From positions 1 to 64,000 of the forward strand of contig JAFUCD010000036.1 of the NCBI GenBank assembly GCA_017459865.1: a stretch of DNA of 64,000 bases, written 5' to 3'. The DNA is from Oscillospiraceae bacterium (GTDB taxonomy: Bacteria > Bacillota_A > Clostridia > Oscillospirales > Oscillospiraceae). The position numbers were made by a program, and so were the translations under genes. Shown here in pieces: positions 1 through 9,606 of the stretch. Position 1 is the stretch's first letter, and each line of letters starts with the position of its first letter. The notes beneath the pieces are model-generated. The model did no database searches. It was given only the letters and a program-made list of their open reading frames with translations, and was not told the DNA's origin.

Positions 1-777
1 GTGCAGGACAACGACGAAATGAATCGCCTCATCGAGAGCATTCAGGAGCAGGGCGTCCTCACGCCGCTGATCGTCCGTCCGCTGGAGGATACCGCAGCGG
101 AGTACGAGGTCATCTCCGGCCACCGGAGGCTCCGGGCAGCACAGAAGGCAGGGCTCAAGGAAGTCCCTGCCTTTATTCATGCTGTGGACCGCGATGAGGC
201 CGCCATCCAGCTGGTGGACAGCAATCTCCATCGGGAGCAAATCCTTCCGAGCGAGAAAGCGTTCGCTTACAAGATGAAGTTGGACGCCATGAACCGGCAG
301 GGACAGCGCACCTTTTCCCAAGTTGGGAAAAGGTTGAACAGCTATGAGGAGATGGCGGAGCAGACCGGTGACAGCCGAAACCAAATCCACCGTTACATCC
401 GCCTGACCCATCTGCTGCCCGGTCTGCTGGATCTGCTGGACGAAGGCCGCATCGCCTTCACCGTGGGCGTGGAGCTGTCCTATCTCACAATCGAGGAACA
501 GCGCATCGTACTGGATACCATTGCGCTGTATGACTGCACGCCGTCCTATTCGCAGGCCTGCCGGATGCACCGGGAGAGTGAAGCTGGCGGTGTCCGCAAT
601 CGCATCGAGGCGATTCTCTCGGAAGAAAAACCCAATCAGCGGGAGACGGTCAGCTTTCAATATGCTGATCTCAAGAAATACTTCCCTTCAAGCTATACGC
701 CAAAGCAGATTTCCGATGCAATCCTGCGCTTGGTCGAAGCCGACTATCGACGGAGGAGGGATCGAGGTGCAAGATAA
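1..777 (+). CDS. ParB/Spo0J-like N-terminal domain protein of element 1 (5' partial)
   Basis: This is a ParB/sulfiredoxin-fold protein of the kind carried by Clostridia integrative elements. It has the ParB box with GHRRLRAAQKAG at about residues 40-51 and LVDSNLHREQILPSEKAFAY further on, followed by a helix-turn-helix region. Compared with the paralog at 40423, the first 20-25 residues are missing, so the GTG at base 1 is only an internal codon at the window edge. The stop is TAA at 775-777, and the next small gene starts inside its end. In these elements the protein may act as a DNA-binding partition, copy-control or regulatory factor. That role is inferred from the family. Confidence 0.85.
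   Translation: MQDNDEMNRLIESIQEQGVLTPLIVRPLEDTAAEYEVISGHRRLRAAQKAGLKEVPAFIHAVDRDEAAIQLVDSNLHREQILPSEKAFAYKMKLDAMNRQGQRTFSQVGKRLNSYEEMAEQTGDSRNQIHRYIRLTHLLPGLLDLLDEGRIAFTVGVELSYLTIEEQRIVLDTIALYDCTPSYSQACRMHRESEAGGVRNRIEAILSEEKPNQRETVSFQYADLKKYFPSSYTPKQISDAILRLVEADYRRRRDRGAR
310..334. repeat. Perfect palindrome inside element-1 parB
   Basis: ACCTTTTCCCAA, a single G, then TTGGGAAAAGGT form a 12-bp perfect inverted repeat with a 1-nt centre. It lies inside the parB coding sequence (residues TFSQVGKRL). The paralogous parB at 40423 has a palindrome at the equivalent codons with different bases but the same CCAA-N-TTGG core. It could be a ParB binding site or an origin-type site; that is inference. 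Confidence 0.6.
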
Positions 778-934
778 CATGAACATGGCTGCTTATGTGG
801 ATGTTCCCGAATCCGACCGGTTTTCTGTTGAAAATGGCCACACCGTCTACGACGTGAGAACCTTCTACTGCGATAAAGGCAGGCAAAGCATGCTGGAGCA
901 GATCATGCTGCTCCTGAAGACGCAAATTACCTGA
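767..934 (+). CDS. Small TnpW-like element protein (55 aa)
   Basis: This short gene lies between parB and the recombinase, the same place as the 81-residue gene at 41275 in element 2. A strong ribosome binding site GGAGGAGGG (752-760) lies inside the parB end and supports a GTG start at 767; an in-frame ATG at 779 is the alternative. The C-terminal half has the pattern of transposon-encoded TnpW proteins: a VENGHTVYDV strand, then a helix ending LEQIMLLLKTQI. No enzymatic motif is visible. Its function is unknown, and the family assignment rests on the pattern and position only. Confidence 0.6.
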   Translation: MQDNMNMAAYVDVPESDRFSVENGHTVYDVRTFYCDKGRQSMLEQIMLLLKTQIT

Positions 935-968
935 CGGTACATTTGCACAATCCCGCCGGGCATTGTAA

Positions 969-2705
<1,737 letters not shown>

Positions 2706-2710
2706 AGCGA

Positions 2711-2744
2711 AAGGGTGCAGTCCTCTTTCTAGAACTGCACCCTT
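2711..2744 (+). terminator. Stem-loop after recombinase 1
   Basis: AAGGGTGCAGT (2711-2721) and ACTGCACCCTT (2734-2744) form an 11-bp perfect stem with a 12-nt loop, six bases after the recombinase stop codon. The T-tract is poor on the plus strand, so termination may be weak. An analogous hairpin follows the second recombinase at 43235-43262. Confidence 0.55.
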
Positions 2745-2791
2745 CCTCACAAGGAAAAGCATCCTTATGACCTGAATCCGTTGAGAATACA

Positions 2792-2848
2792 GGGTTTTTT
2801 AGTGGTTCGAGTGCAGATAACGGATTTGGTCTGCAGGCGGTGAACAGG
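2792..2848 (+). repeat. att-like repeat, copy 1 (right end of element 1, left edge of the Mo locus)
   Basis: This 57-bp stretch matches 18519-18575 at 47 of 57 positions in the same orientation. It contains GAGTGCAGATAACG (2809-2822), which matches 13 of 14 bases of the left arm of the tRNA-fMet terminator at 43272-43285. Its place directly after an integrase gene suggests an attachment site. Coding sequence of the next gene begins five bases further on. Confidence 0.6.
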
Positions 2849-2852
2849 CCTT

Positions 2853-3137
2853 TTACCAGGTGAATTTCTCAATTTCCACGCCGTTGCAGAACTGCGCCTT
2901 GCATTTCTGCAGCTGCGCGAATTTCTCCGTTTGGCAGTGCGCCTGCTGGAGCTCCGGCGTGGTCCACGTCTCTACCAGCAGCAAATCGTCCGGCGCTTCG
3001 GCCGCAAAGTAATAGTCGTAGCGGCAGTTGCCGTCCTCCGCTCTGGAGTTTGCCCGGACGCCAAGCGCGCAAAGCGCCTGATAGAAAGCGTCTCTCTGCC
3101 CCGGCTTGCAGTGATAGGTCACATTCCATGTCAGCAT
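2853..3137 (-). CDS. Antibiotic biosynthesis monooxygenase (ABM/YgiN-like) domain protein
   Basis: A 94-residue single-domain protein of the dimeric ferredoxin-like ABM family. It begins MLTWNVTYHCKPGQRDAF and contains DYYFAAEAPDDLLLVETWT, the usual strand pattern with the VETW motif near residue 57. Relatives include quinol monooxygenases and proteins of unknown role. The start ATG at 3137 is preceded by AGAAAGGATGG. It is the last gene of the minus-strand arm of the molybdenum locus, 24 bp after the MoeA-like gene, so it is probably co-transcribed. Its function in the locus is unknown. Confidence 0.75.
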   Translation of the reverse strand: MLTWNVTYHCKPGQRDAFYQALCALGVRANSRAEDGNCRYDYYFAAEAPDDLLLVETWTTPELQQAHCQTEKFAQLQKCKAQFCNGVEIEKFTW

Positions 3138-3161
3138 CGTTTTCCATCCTTTCTGTCGACA

Positions 3162-4181
3162 TTATTTCCCGAAGCCGCAGTTCGGCCAGGTGCAGGTGGG
3201 GCAGCTGAGACACAGCCCGCCGTGACCGAGCTTTTTCAGATCCCGCTTCGTCACGCGCACGCCCGCCGCGATGCGCGGGAGCATCAGGTCGAAGATCGTG
3301 GTCTTGGCGTACATGACGCAGCCCGGCAGACCCATGACGGGCATGCCGTCGTCAAAGTACCCGAGCAGGAACATCGCGCCCGGGAGCACCGGGGCGCCGT
3401 AGGTGACAATCTCGCAGCCGGTGGCCTTGATCGCGCCGGGCGTGCGGTCGTCGGGATCGACGCTCATGCCGCCCGTGCAGAGCACCATGTCCACGCCTGC
3501 CGCGTGATAGTCCAGCACCGCCTGCGTGATGGCGTCCATATCGTCGCCGGGCGTGCAGTGGTGCGTCACCTCGATGCCGAAGCGCTGGAGCTTGCGGATG
3601 ATGACGGGCGTGAAGGCGTCCTCGATGAGCCCCTTGGCGACCTCGTTTCCGGTCGTGACAAGGCCAGCGGTTTTGAGTCTGTACGGCAGCAGCTCCAGCA
3701 GAGGCTTGTCGCCGCAGACGGTCTCGGCCTCGCGCAGCTGATCTTCCGCAATGACCAGCGGGATCACGCGCATGCCCGCGAGCTTGTCTCCCTCCCTGAC
3801 GGGCGTGTTGCCGTGGCGCGTCGCGATCATGATCTCATCGAGACTGTTCACAGCCTCCAGCCGCTCGACGTCCACACGAAAGAGCCCGTCGAATTCCGCG
3901 GTCAGCTCGATCTTGCCCTCCTTGGGGGCGCTGGCGCGCATGCCGCTGTTCTGGCACAGCGCGCGCAGACGCTCAGCCGCCTCATCCTCATGGAGCATAC
4001 CCTCGGACTTCTCCCAGACATACAGCGACTCCTTGCCCATGCTCAGGAGCACCGGGATGTCCTCTGTAGTTACAACGTGGCCCTTGCGGAAGCGGGCGTC
4101 CTTCGTCACGCCGGGGATAATCTGCGTCATGTCATGACACAGCACATGGCCGACGGCGTCGACGGTTTTGACCAGTTTCAT
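3162..4181 (-). CDS. Molybdopterin-binding protein (MoeA/MogA-like domain) with a cysteine-rich C-terminus
   Basis: This 339-residue protein has a molybdopterin-binding (MoCF) fold in its second half: GLVTTGNEVAKG, then GDDMDAITQAV, then DMVLCTGGMSVDPDDRTPGAI and PVMGLPGCVMYA. These match the substrate-binding loops of MoeA and MogA. It lacks the full four-domain MoeA architecture. The C-terminus has a cysteine cluster, CLSCPTCTWPNCGFGK, that could bind metal. Proteins of this type occur next to molybdenum hydroxylase genes. A role in cofactor insertion or modification is inferred. Its start overlaps the stop of the radical SAM gene by 4 bp (ATGA), so it is translationally coupled. Confidence 0.8.
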   Translation of the reverse strand: MKLVKTVDAVGHVLCHDMTQIIPGVTKDARFRKGHVVTTEDIPVLLSMGKESLYVWEKSEGMLHEDEAAERLRALCQNSGMRASAPKEGKIELTAEFDGLFRVDVERLEAVNSLDEIMIATRHGNTPVREGDKLAGMRVIPLVIAEDQLREAETVCGDKPLLELLPYRLKTAGLVTTGNEVAKGLIEDAFTPVIIRKLQRFGIEVTHHCTPGDDMDAITQAVLDYHAAGVDMVLCTGGMSVDPDDRTPGAIKATGCEIVTYGAPVLPGAMFLLGYFDDGMPVMGLPGCVMYAKTTIFDLMLPRIAAGVRVTKRDLKKLGHGGLCLSCPTCTWPNCGFGK

Positions 4182-5494
4182 TCCAAATCACCTCTTGCTG
4201 TTATTGGCGTCAGATAGTTTGCGCAAAACGGCACGATCGCGCCGTCGCGGTAGACATGCAGCGTGCACTGGCGCAGCCGCTCGACGTTCAGATTCATCGC
4301 GTCCTGAAACGCCATGGCCGAGAGCGTGAGGCTCTGCTGGCGCAGTCGGTAGAGGAAGGTGTCAAAATCCATCTCGCCGGAAAGATCCGGCTTTGGCTCC
4401 TCCGGCGCGCGCCGCCAGTGCTTGGCGACATAGGCGCGGTTGTCCTGCGCCTTTCCCCGCGTGCGCGAGGCGTGCTGAAAGCGGGCAAGCGGGCGCAGGC
4501 TGCCGTTTTCCTCCAGCAGGAACGCCGCGTGGAACCCGCAGAGCGGATGATCGCACCGCGAGGGGAGAAAGGCGTCCGCGGGGATACCCGCCTGCGCGCT
4601 CAGATCCGCCATGAGCCGGTCAAGTGTATAGCGCGCATCCGGTGCGGCGTCGTGCCGCCCGAAATAGCTCACGGGCTGAAAATGCACGCCGCGCACGGCG
4701 GGGACGTGTTCGCACGCAAAGCGAACGAGTTCGCCGAGCGCGCGGTCGTTCACGCCGGGCACGACGGTGGGCACGAGCGTGACGCCGAGACGGAACGCAT
4801 CGCAGACGCGGATCGCCTCCGTCTTCTCTTTCAGCAGCGCCGCACCGCGCAGGGTCTCATAGATCTGATCGTCCACCCCGTCAAACTGCAGAAAGACGAT
4901 GTCCAGCCCCGCCTCGGCGAGGCGCGCGGCATAGTCCGGATCCGTCGCGAGACGCAAGCCGTTCGTGTTCAGCTGCACGCAGCTGCACCCGGCGTCCTTT
5001 GCAAAGCGGACAAGGCGGGGCAAATCGTCCCGCAGCGTCGGCTCGCCGCCGCTCAGCTGCAGCAGCACCGGGCCGCATTGGCGGACGATGTCTGTGATCG
5101 CAGCCTCGATCGTCTCCGCCGTCGGGTCTTCCTGCGCGCTCCCGCCGTCGGCAAAGCAGAAGCGGCAGCGCAGATCGCACCGGCGCGTGACCTCGAGCAG
5201 CACACAGCAGCTCCCGGCCTGATGATCGCCGCAGAGCCCGCAGTCCGACGGGCAGCACTGCCCCTCTCCCTCTGCCATCGCGGGCTCGGAGAGCAGCCAC
5301 GCTTCAAGATCCCGCTTTCCCTGCCAGACGAGCGCGCGGAAATCGCCGTGCGCGGGGCAGGTTTTTTCTAAATATACGCGCCCGTCCTCCTCGCGGCAGA
5401 GCGCGGCGGGGAGATTTTTCAGGCACACGGGACAGACGGAGCGCGTGGATCGGATGATCTCGCTCATGTCACTCTCCCATACCGAAGCATTCAC
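4178..5494 (-). CDS. trsS: Radical SAM protein, TrsS type
   Basis: A 438-residue radical SAM enzyme. An N-terminal zinc-ribbon-like segment (CPVCLKNLP, then KTCPAHGDF) is followed by CCPSDCGLCGDH, then the [4Fe-4S] motif CDLRCRFC near residue 117, LQLSGGEPTLR and LNTNGLRL. This layout matches the radical SAM (seleno)protein family named TrsS. Some members carry selenocysteine; here all these positions are ordinary cysteines and there is no in-frame TGA. An upstream ATG is used here; MSEIIRSTR at residue 10 is an alternative start. It overlaps the next gene by 4 bp and the GTPase stop by 26 bp. The substrate is unknown. Confidence 0.8.
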   Translation of the reverse strand: MNASVWESDMSEIIRSTRSVCPVCLKNLPAALCREEDGRVYLEKTCPAHGDFRALVWQGKRDLEAWLLSEPAMAEGEGQCCPSDCGLCGDHQAGSCCVLLEVTRRCDLRCRFCFADGGSAQEDPTAETIEAAITDIVRQCGPVLLQLSGGEPTLRDDLPRLVRFAKDAGCSCVQLNTNGLRLATDPDYAARLAEAGLDIVFLQFDGVDDQIYETLRGAALLKEKTEAIRVCDAFRLGVTLVPTVVPGVNDRALGELVRFACEHVPAVRGVHFQPVSYFGRHDAAPDARYTLDRLMADLSAQAGIPADAFLPSRCDHPLCGFHAAFLLEENGSLRPLARFQHASRTRGKAQDNRAYVAKHWRRAPEEPKPDLSGEMDFDTFLYRLRQQSLTLSAMAFQDAMNLNVERLRQCTLHVYRDGAIVPFCANYLTPITARGDLE

Positions 5495-6494
5495 GCTTAT
5501 GCACGGTGGTCTCCAGCTGGAAGCGGTCAGAGACGGTCTGCTCCGCGACGGAGATCATGCTGTCGAGCATCTTGGCCTCGCACGCCGCCGTCGCGTTGAT
5601 GACGACGGCGAGCTCCGTGCACGGACGAGCGAACGCGCGCGTGATCTGAAGCGCCTGTCCGCTCATCCAATCCACCTTGCCGTAATCTCCGTCCGGCGTC
5701 CAGGCAAGGAGCTTTAAGTGCGGGACGCGCACGGGTCTGTATGGCGTGAAGGTAATCTCCTCGGCGAGATCGCGCAGATACGCCGTGCCGTCAAAGTCGA
5801 AGCAGCAGACGCGGGCGTGATACTGATAATAGGCCTCGCTCAGGCTCGCCATCTCGTTTTGGAGCAGATCGCCGTCATAGTCGATCTCGGGGTGGCGCAT
5901 GGAGGCGCTGCCCTCGCGCAAAGCGCGGCAGAGCGCGTCGATCCCGACGCCCCGGCGGGCGCTGACGGGGAGCACCTCCGCCTCGGGATAGCATTCGGCG
6001 AGATATGCGCAGGCCTCGGCGGCCTCCTCCAGCGTGAGGAGGTCGCATTTATTCAGCACGATGAGATCGGCCTCCCGCAGCTGGGCGTCCTGGATGTGCG
6101 CGAGATCCCCTCCGGCTCGGAGCGCTTGGATCGTTGCGGGCTCGACGAGCACCGTGAAGGGCGCGAAATCGAGCTTTCCCGCGAGGCCGTGGTAGACGTG
6201 CTCCAGCGCGCCGACGCCGAAGCCCGGAATGTCCGATACGACGAGAGTCTTCCCCTCGGCGAATCGCGCCTCCACCGTTTCGATCAGCCGGTCGTGGCAG
6301 AAGCAGATGCACGCGTCCGTGATCTGATCGGCGCTGCAGCCGGAGAGCTTGGCAAAGCGATGATCTGCCAGCTCCACGCCCTCGCCGAGATCGTTCGAGA
6401 TCATGGCGACGGCGGGATCGTGCTTGGTCAGCGCCATCATGACCGTGGTTTTCCCGGAACCGAGAAAGCCACTGATAACTGCAAATTTTGGCAT
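5469..6494 (-). CDS. CobW/HypB/UreG-like P-loop GTPase
   Basis: A 341-residue GTPase. The Walker A motif GFLGSGKTT is at about residues 9-17, a DIPGFG switch lies near 88-93, and NKCD gives guanine specificity near 148. The segment CICFCHD near residue 62 sits where CobW-family metallochaperones carry a CxCC-type metal motif. Family members deliver metals or cofactors to enzymes using GTP. A chaperone role for the neighbouring molybdenum hydroxylase is inferred from context. It is 14 bp after the XdhC gene and overlaps the radical SAM gene. Confidence 0.8.
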   Translation of the reverse strand: MPKFAVISGFLGSGKTTVMMALTKHDPAVAMISNDLGEGVELADHRFAKLSGCSADQITDACICFCHDRLIETVEARFAEGKTLVVSDIPGFGVGALEHVYHGLAGKLDFAPFTVLVEPATIQALRAGGDLAHIQDAQLREADLIVLNKCDLLTLEEAAEACAYLAECYPEAEVLPVSARRGVGIDALCRALREGSASMRHPEIDYDGDLLQNEMASLSEAYYQYHARVCCFDFDGTAYLRDLAEEITFTPYRPVRVPHLKLLAWTPDGDYGKVDWMSGQALQITRAFARPCTELAVVINATAACEAKMLDSMISVAEQTVSDRFQLETTVHKRECFGMGE

Positions 6495-6508
6495 GGTTCG
6501 TCTTCTTT

Positions 6509-7525
6509 CTATCTTCCGGTTCGTTCCGCGCGCAGGGCGATGAGCTGCGCCGCGATGGAAATGGCGATCTCCTCCGGCGTCTCCGCGCGGATGGCAAGGC
6601 CAATGGGCGACGTGACGCGGTCAAATTCCGCGTCCGCAAAGCCGTATTCCTCCTTGAGCCGCGCCGTGACGCCCGCGATCTTCCGGCGACTGCCGATGAC
6701 GCCGATGTAACAGGCGGGGCTCATCATCGCCTGCGCCTGCACGACGGCGTCGAACGCGTGACCGCGCGTCATCACACAGATATAATCCTCCGGCGTGATT
6801 GTGACCGAGGCGGCAAGGTTCGTAAAATCGATCAGGCGCACATCCTCCGCATCGGGGAACAGATCCTTTCTCGCAAACTCCGCGCGGTCGTCCATGGCGA
6901 CGCAGCGAAAGCCGACCCCGGCGAGCACGGGCACGAGCGCCTGCGCCACATGGCCGCAGCCGAAGACCAGTACCCGCCCAGAGCTTTGAATTTGCTCCAC
7001 ATAGAAGTCGCGCCCGTCGAGTTCCTCGCGCACGGGACGGCGGCGCATGGCGTCGCGCAGCGCCTCGGGCACATCCAGCCCGACAAAGCCGCGCTCGCGG
7101 GAATAGAGCCCCAGACTGCCGCCAGCGGAGAGCTCGGACACGAGCCAGAGATCGTGCCCCTCGGCGAAGAGTGCCTCCGCAGCCTCCGCGAGGGCAAGGA
7201 CATGCTCGTCGCCCGCGGCGAGGAAGTGGAAAAACACCTGCACATCGCCGCCGCAGATCATGCCGAGATCCTGCACATCGTTCTTCGTGAGCAGAAAGCT
7301 CTGCTCGCGGCTCTTCCGGCTCTGCAGCACCTCCTGTGCGAGCTGCTCGGAGCGATATTCCACCGCGCCGCCGCCGATCGTGCCGCAGATGCGCCCGGTT
7401 TTGGAAATGAGCATTCTGGAGCCCGCGCCCCTGGGGGTGGAGCCGGAGGAGGCCACTACCGTGACGAGCACGAGATCCTCTCCGGCGCGCAGGCGCTGTG
7501 CTATTGTTTGAAACATCATTTTCAT
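6509..7525 (-). CDS. XdhC/CoxI family molybdenum hydroxylase maturation protein
   Basis: A 338-residue XdhC/CoxI protein. Family members bind the molybdenum cofactor and promote its sulfuration and insertion into xanthine dehydrogenase-type enzymes. The N-terminal XdhC_CoxI domain shows VVASSGSTPRGAGSRMLI and GTIGGGAVE. The Rossmann domain shows VLVFGCGHVAQAL, then YICVMTRGHAFDA and IGVIGSRRK, ending in SPIGLAI. I chose the ATG at 7525, after GGAGGT; the frame stays open further upstream but that part only shadows the neighbouring gene. The start overlaps the previous stop by 4 bp. Confidence 0.9.
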   Translation of the reverse strand: MKMMFQTIAQRLRAGEDLVLVTVVASSGSTPRGAGSRMLISKTGRICGTIGGGAVEYRSEQLAQEVLQSRKSREQSFLLTKNDVQDLGMICGGDVQVFFHFLAAGDEHVLALAEAAEALFAEGHDLWLVSELSAGGSLGLYSRERGFVGLDVPEALRDAMRRRPVREELDGRDFYVEQIQSSGRVLVFGCGHVAQALVPVLAGVGFRCVAMDDRAEFARKDLFPDAEDVRLIDFTNLAASVTITPEDYICVMTRGHAFDAVVQAQAMMSPACYIGVIGSRRKIAGVTARLKEEYGFADAEFDRVTSPIGLAIRAETPEEIAISIAAQLIALRAERTGR

Positions 7526-8541
7526 TGTACTACCTCCGTTTGACACAGGGTGTTGACTTCCTCGCGCAGCCGCTCCGCCGCTTTCTGACGGCGCGCGTGC
7601 GCTTTCTTCGCCTCCTCGGTGCGGCACTTGGCCTCGCTTGCTGTAAACCGCTCCGCGAGCGGGATCACGCGATCCTCCAGGACGCATTTGTCCGCCAGAT
7701 AGAGGATCGCGGCTTCGTTCAGGGTTGTTCCCGCAAAATCGTGGTGCTGTTCGATGATCTCTGCTGCAGCGGAATAGCCCAGATCCCGCAGCCAGGCGGC
7801 ACCGGTCTCGGCATGGTGCTGTTCTGCGCGGGCAACATCGTGCAGCAGCGCAGCGGAAACCAGAAGCGCTGCGTCCAGCTTCATGGGCAAACGCTCCGCG
7901 ATGCGCAGCGCCTCTTTCGCCACGGCATGACAGTGCGCCTGGATTTTTTCCCCGGGGGCAGCCGCCTTGAGCAGCGCCTCCGCCAGAAGCTCTGTGAGCG
8001 GTTCCTCCGGCACGAAGCCGACGCATTCCGGGTCGCCCAAGACCGTCACGGAGGCATAGGGCAGACGGCAGTTCAGGTCGCCCAAAAGGGTGCGGATCAC
8101 AAAGCTGTGCGCCACGATGAGCACGTCCCCCGTCGTCTCCGCGAGAATCTGCTGCAGCGCCCTTTGGGCGCGTTCCCGCACTGCGTCGACCGTCTCGCCG
8201 TTCGGCATCGGGAGGGAGAGATCTTTGCCGCGCGCAGCGTAGAGCTCCGGCCAGCGGCGCTGGATCTCTTCAAAATCCAATCCGTCCCAGTCGCCGCAGT
8301 CGATCTCCCGCAGATCCGGTAAAATGCGCAGGTCATCGGAACAATATTTCGCGGTCTCCAACGCTCTTTTGAGGGGGCTGGCATAGACCGCCTCGAATTG
8401 CTTTGACGCCAGCCACCTCGCCGCGCGGCAGGCCTGCATGCGCCCGAGCGCGCCGAGGGGCAGATCCGTATGCCCAAGACAGGGGCGCATCCCCAGCGGG
8501 AAATCCGGTCTTCCGTGGCGCAGAAGGAAGATCTTTCTCAT
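7522..8541 (-). CDS. Histidine phosphatase-HD domain fusion protein
   Basis: A 339-residue two-domain protein. The N-terminal half is a histidine phosphatase with the RHG motif LLRHGRPDFP at residues 6-15, a second conserved block DWDGLDFEE, and the distal histidine in VLIVAHSFVIR. The C-terminal half is an HD domain with HCHAV, LLHDVARAEQ and EQHHDF. This fusion of two phosphohydrolase types in one chain is unusual. Its presence in an otherwise cofactor-maturation operon suggests removal of a phosphate or nucleotide from a cofactor intermediate. That is inference. It is coupled at both ends by 4-bp overlaps. Confidence 0.8.
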   Translation of the reverse strand: MRKIFLLRHGRPDFPLGMRPCLGHTDLPLGALGRMQACRAARWLASKQFEAVYASPLKRALETAKYCSDDLRILPDLREIDCGDWDGLDFEEIQRRWPELYAARGKDLSLPMPNGETVDAVRERAQRALQQILAETTGDVLIVAHSFVIRTLLGDLNCRLPYASVTVLGDPECVGFVPEEPLTELLAEALLKAAAPGEKIQAHCHAVAKEALRIAERLPMKLDAALLVSAALLHDVARAEQHHAETGAAWLRDLGYSAAAEIIEQHHDFAGTTLNEAAILYLADKCVLEDRVIPLAERFTASEAKCRTEEAKKAHARRQKAAERLREEVNTLCQTEVVQ

Positions 8542-9485
8542 TCCAGCACCCCGCGAAAATAGTCGTCAAAGAGCGCCTCCGCCTGGGTGCGGACTGCAGA
8601 GACGTAATCCTCATACTGTGTGAGCAGCTGCTTCCCCGCCGGGGTAAGGCTGCTCTTCCCGCCGCCTGCGCCGCCCTGCGAGCGCTCCACCAGCGGGCGG
8701 CTAAGCTGGGATTCCAGCGTGCGGATCACATTCCAACCGCTCGAGTAGCTCAGCTGCATCCGCTGGCAGGCCATGCGCACCGAGCCCGTCTCCTGCACGA
8801 GGGCGAGGAGCATGGCGGCGCGGGAATCGAAAAACGATTTCTCCCTTGCCAGCGAGATCTGCACCACCGGGCGAACCAGCTGCTCGTTGTGATAGCGGAG
8901 GAGATTTTGGTAATCATCGGGCGTGTCCGCGTCGTGGAGGACGCCGGGATCGGAGACGGGAACCTGCTCCATCCGCACGCCGCAGCGCGAAAACGCCCCC
9001 TGCAGGCCGTTTTCCCCGGAGTCTGCGAGAATGCCGTCGATGAGACGCTCCGAGATCATGGTCGGGTGACCGGGCTTCCCCTCGCAGACCGGGCAGGCAA
9101 GTGATGCATCAGAGCGCATCAGAGCGCGCACCGTCGCCGCCGTGAAGAGCGGGATGTCCACCGGCGTGAAGAGCACGCGGTCACACTTCCCGCGCAGGTA
9201 CTGCAGGCCGATGCAGGCCGAGTCGAACATCTGCGTCTCCCGATAGCGCTCATTGCGCAGGAAGACGACCTCGCGACCCGCGAGGTGGTGCTCCAGCAGC
9301 TCAGCCTGATAGCCCGTGATGACGACGATGCGATGCACGCCCGCCTGCTGGAACGTGGTGATCACGCGCTCGGCGATGCTCATCTCGCCGATGGTGAGCA
9401 TGGGCTTAAAGTCGCCCATGCGCGAACTCATGCCCGCCGCCACGATCAGCGCGGCGGTCTCCGGGCGATCCGTACGGCTCTGCAC
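8538..9485 (-). CDS. MobA-like nucleotidyltransferase fused to a ModE-like winged helix
   Basis: A 315-residue fusion and the first gene of the minus-strand arm. Residues 10-200 are a MobA/GlmU-type NTP transferase with LIVAAGMSSRMGDFKPML and a metal-binding TPVDIPLF. This fits cytidylylation or guanylylation of molybdopterin. Residues 225-310 resemble the LysR-type N-terminal domain of ModE: SVRMACQRMQLSYSSGWNVI, then LVERSQGGAGGGKSSLTPAG. So one chain may make the dinucleotide cofactor and control transcription. The start is GTG at 9485 after GGAGGGA. It corresponds to the DVU_1551 type of NTP transferase. Confidence 0.85.
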   Translation of the reverse strand: MQSRTDRPETAALIVAAGMSSRMGDFKPMLTIGEMSIAERVITTFQQAGVHRIVVITGYQAELLEHHLAGREVVFLRNERYRETQMFDSACIGLQYLRGKCDRVLFTPVDIPLFTAATVRALMRSDASLACPVCEGKPGHPTMISERLIDGILADSGENGLQGAFSRCGVRMEQVPVSDPGVLHDADTPDDYQNLLRYHNEQLVRPVVQISLAREKSFFDSRAAMLLALVQETGSVRMACQRMQLSYSSGWNVIRTLESQLSRPLVERSQGGAGGGKSSLTPAGKQLLTQYEDYVSAVRTQAEALFDDYFRGVLE

Positions 9486-9498
9486 GGCAGTCCCTCCA

Positions 9499-9545
9499 TT
9501 TTCTTAAGTTTTCTTAAGTATAAACCCGACAGTCCGATTTGTAAA
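9499..9545 (-). promoter_or_regulatory. Sigma-A promoter of the minus-strand Mo operon with a tandem operator-like repeat
   Basis: Read on the minus strand, TTTACA (9545-9540) and TATACT (9522-9517) are separated by 17 bp, a near-consensus sigma-A promoter for the seven-gene minus arm. Two tandem copies of TTTTCTTAAG (9499-9508 and 9509-9518 on the plus strand) overlap the -10 and start region. A bound regulator would block the promoter. The ModE-like domain encoded by the first gene is the obvious candidate. Confidence 0.65.
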
Positions 9546-9606
9546 GAAATAACAGTCGATTTTATTGTGAAATGTGTGATAAACTACAGACAAAGGAGGG
9601 AACGGC

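Noticed and set aside
2792..2848. A tRNA fragment in the att-like repeat (TGG followed by CGAG-type bases)
   Set aside because: No cloverleaf can be built, and the similarity to a tRNA 3' end is limited to a few bases.
4178..5494. Selenocysteine codon in the TrsS-like gene
   Set aside because: No in-frame TGA occurs. The positions where some family members have selenocysteine appear to be cysteine codons here.
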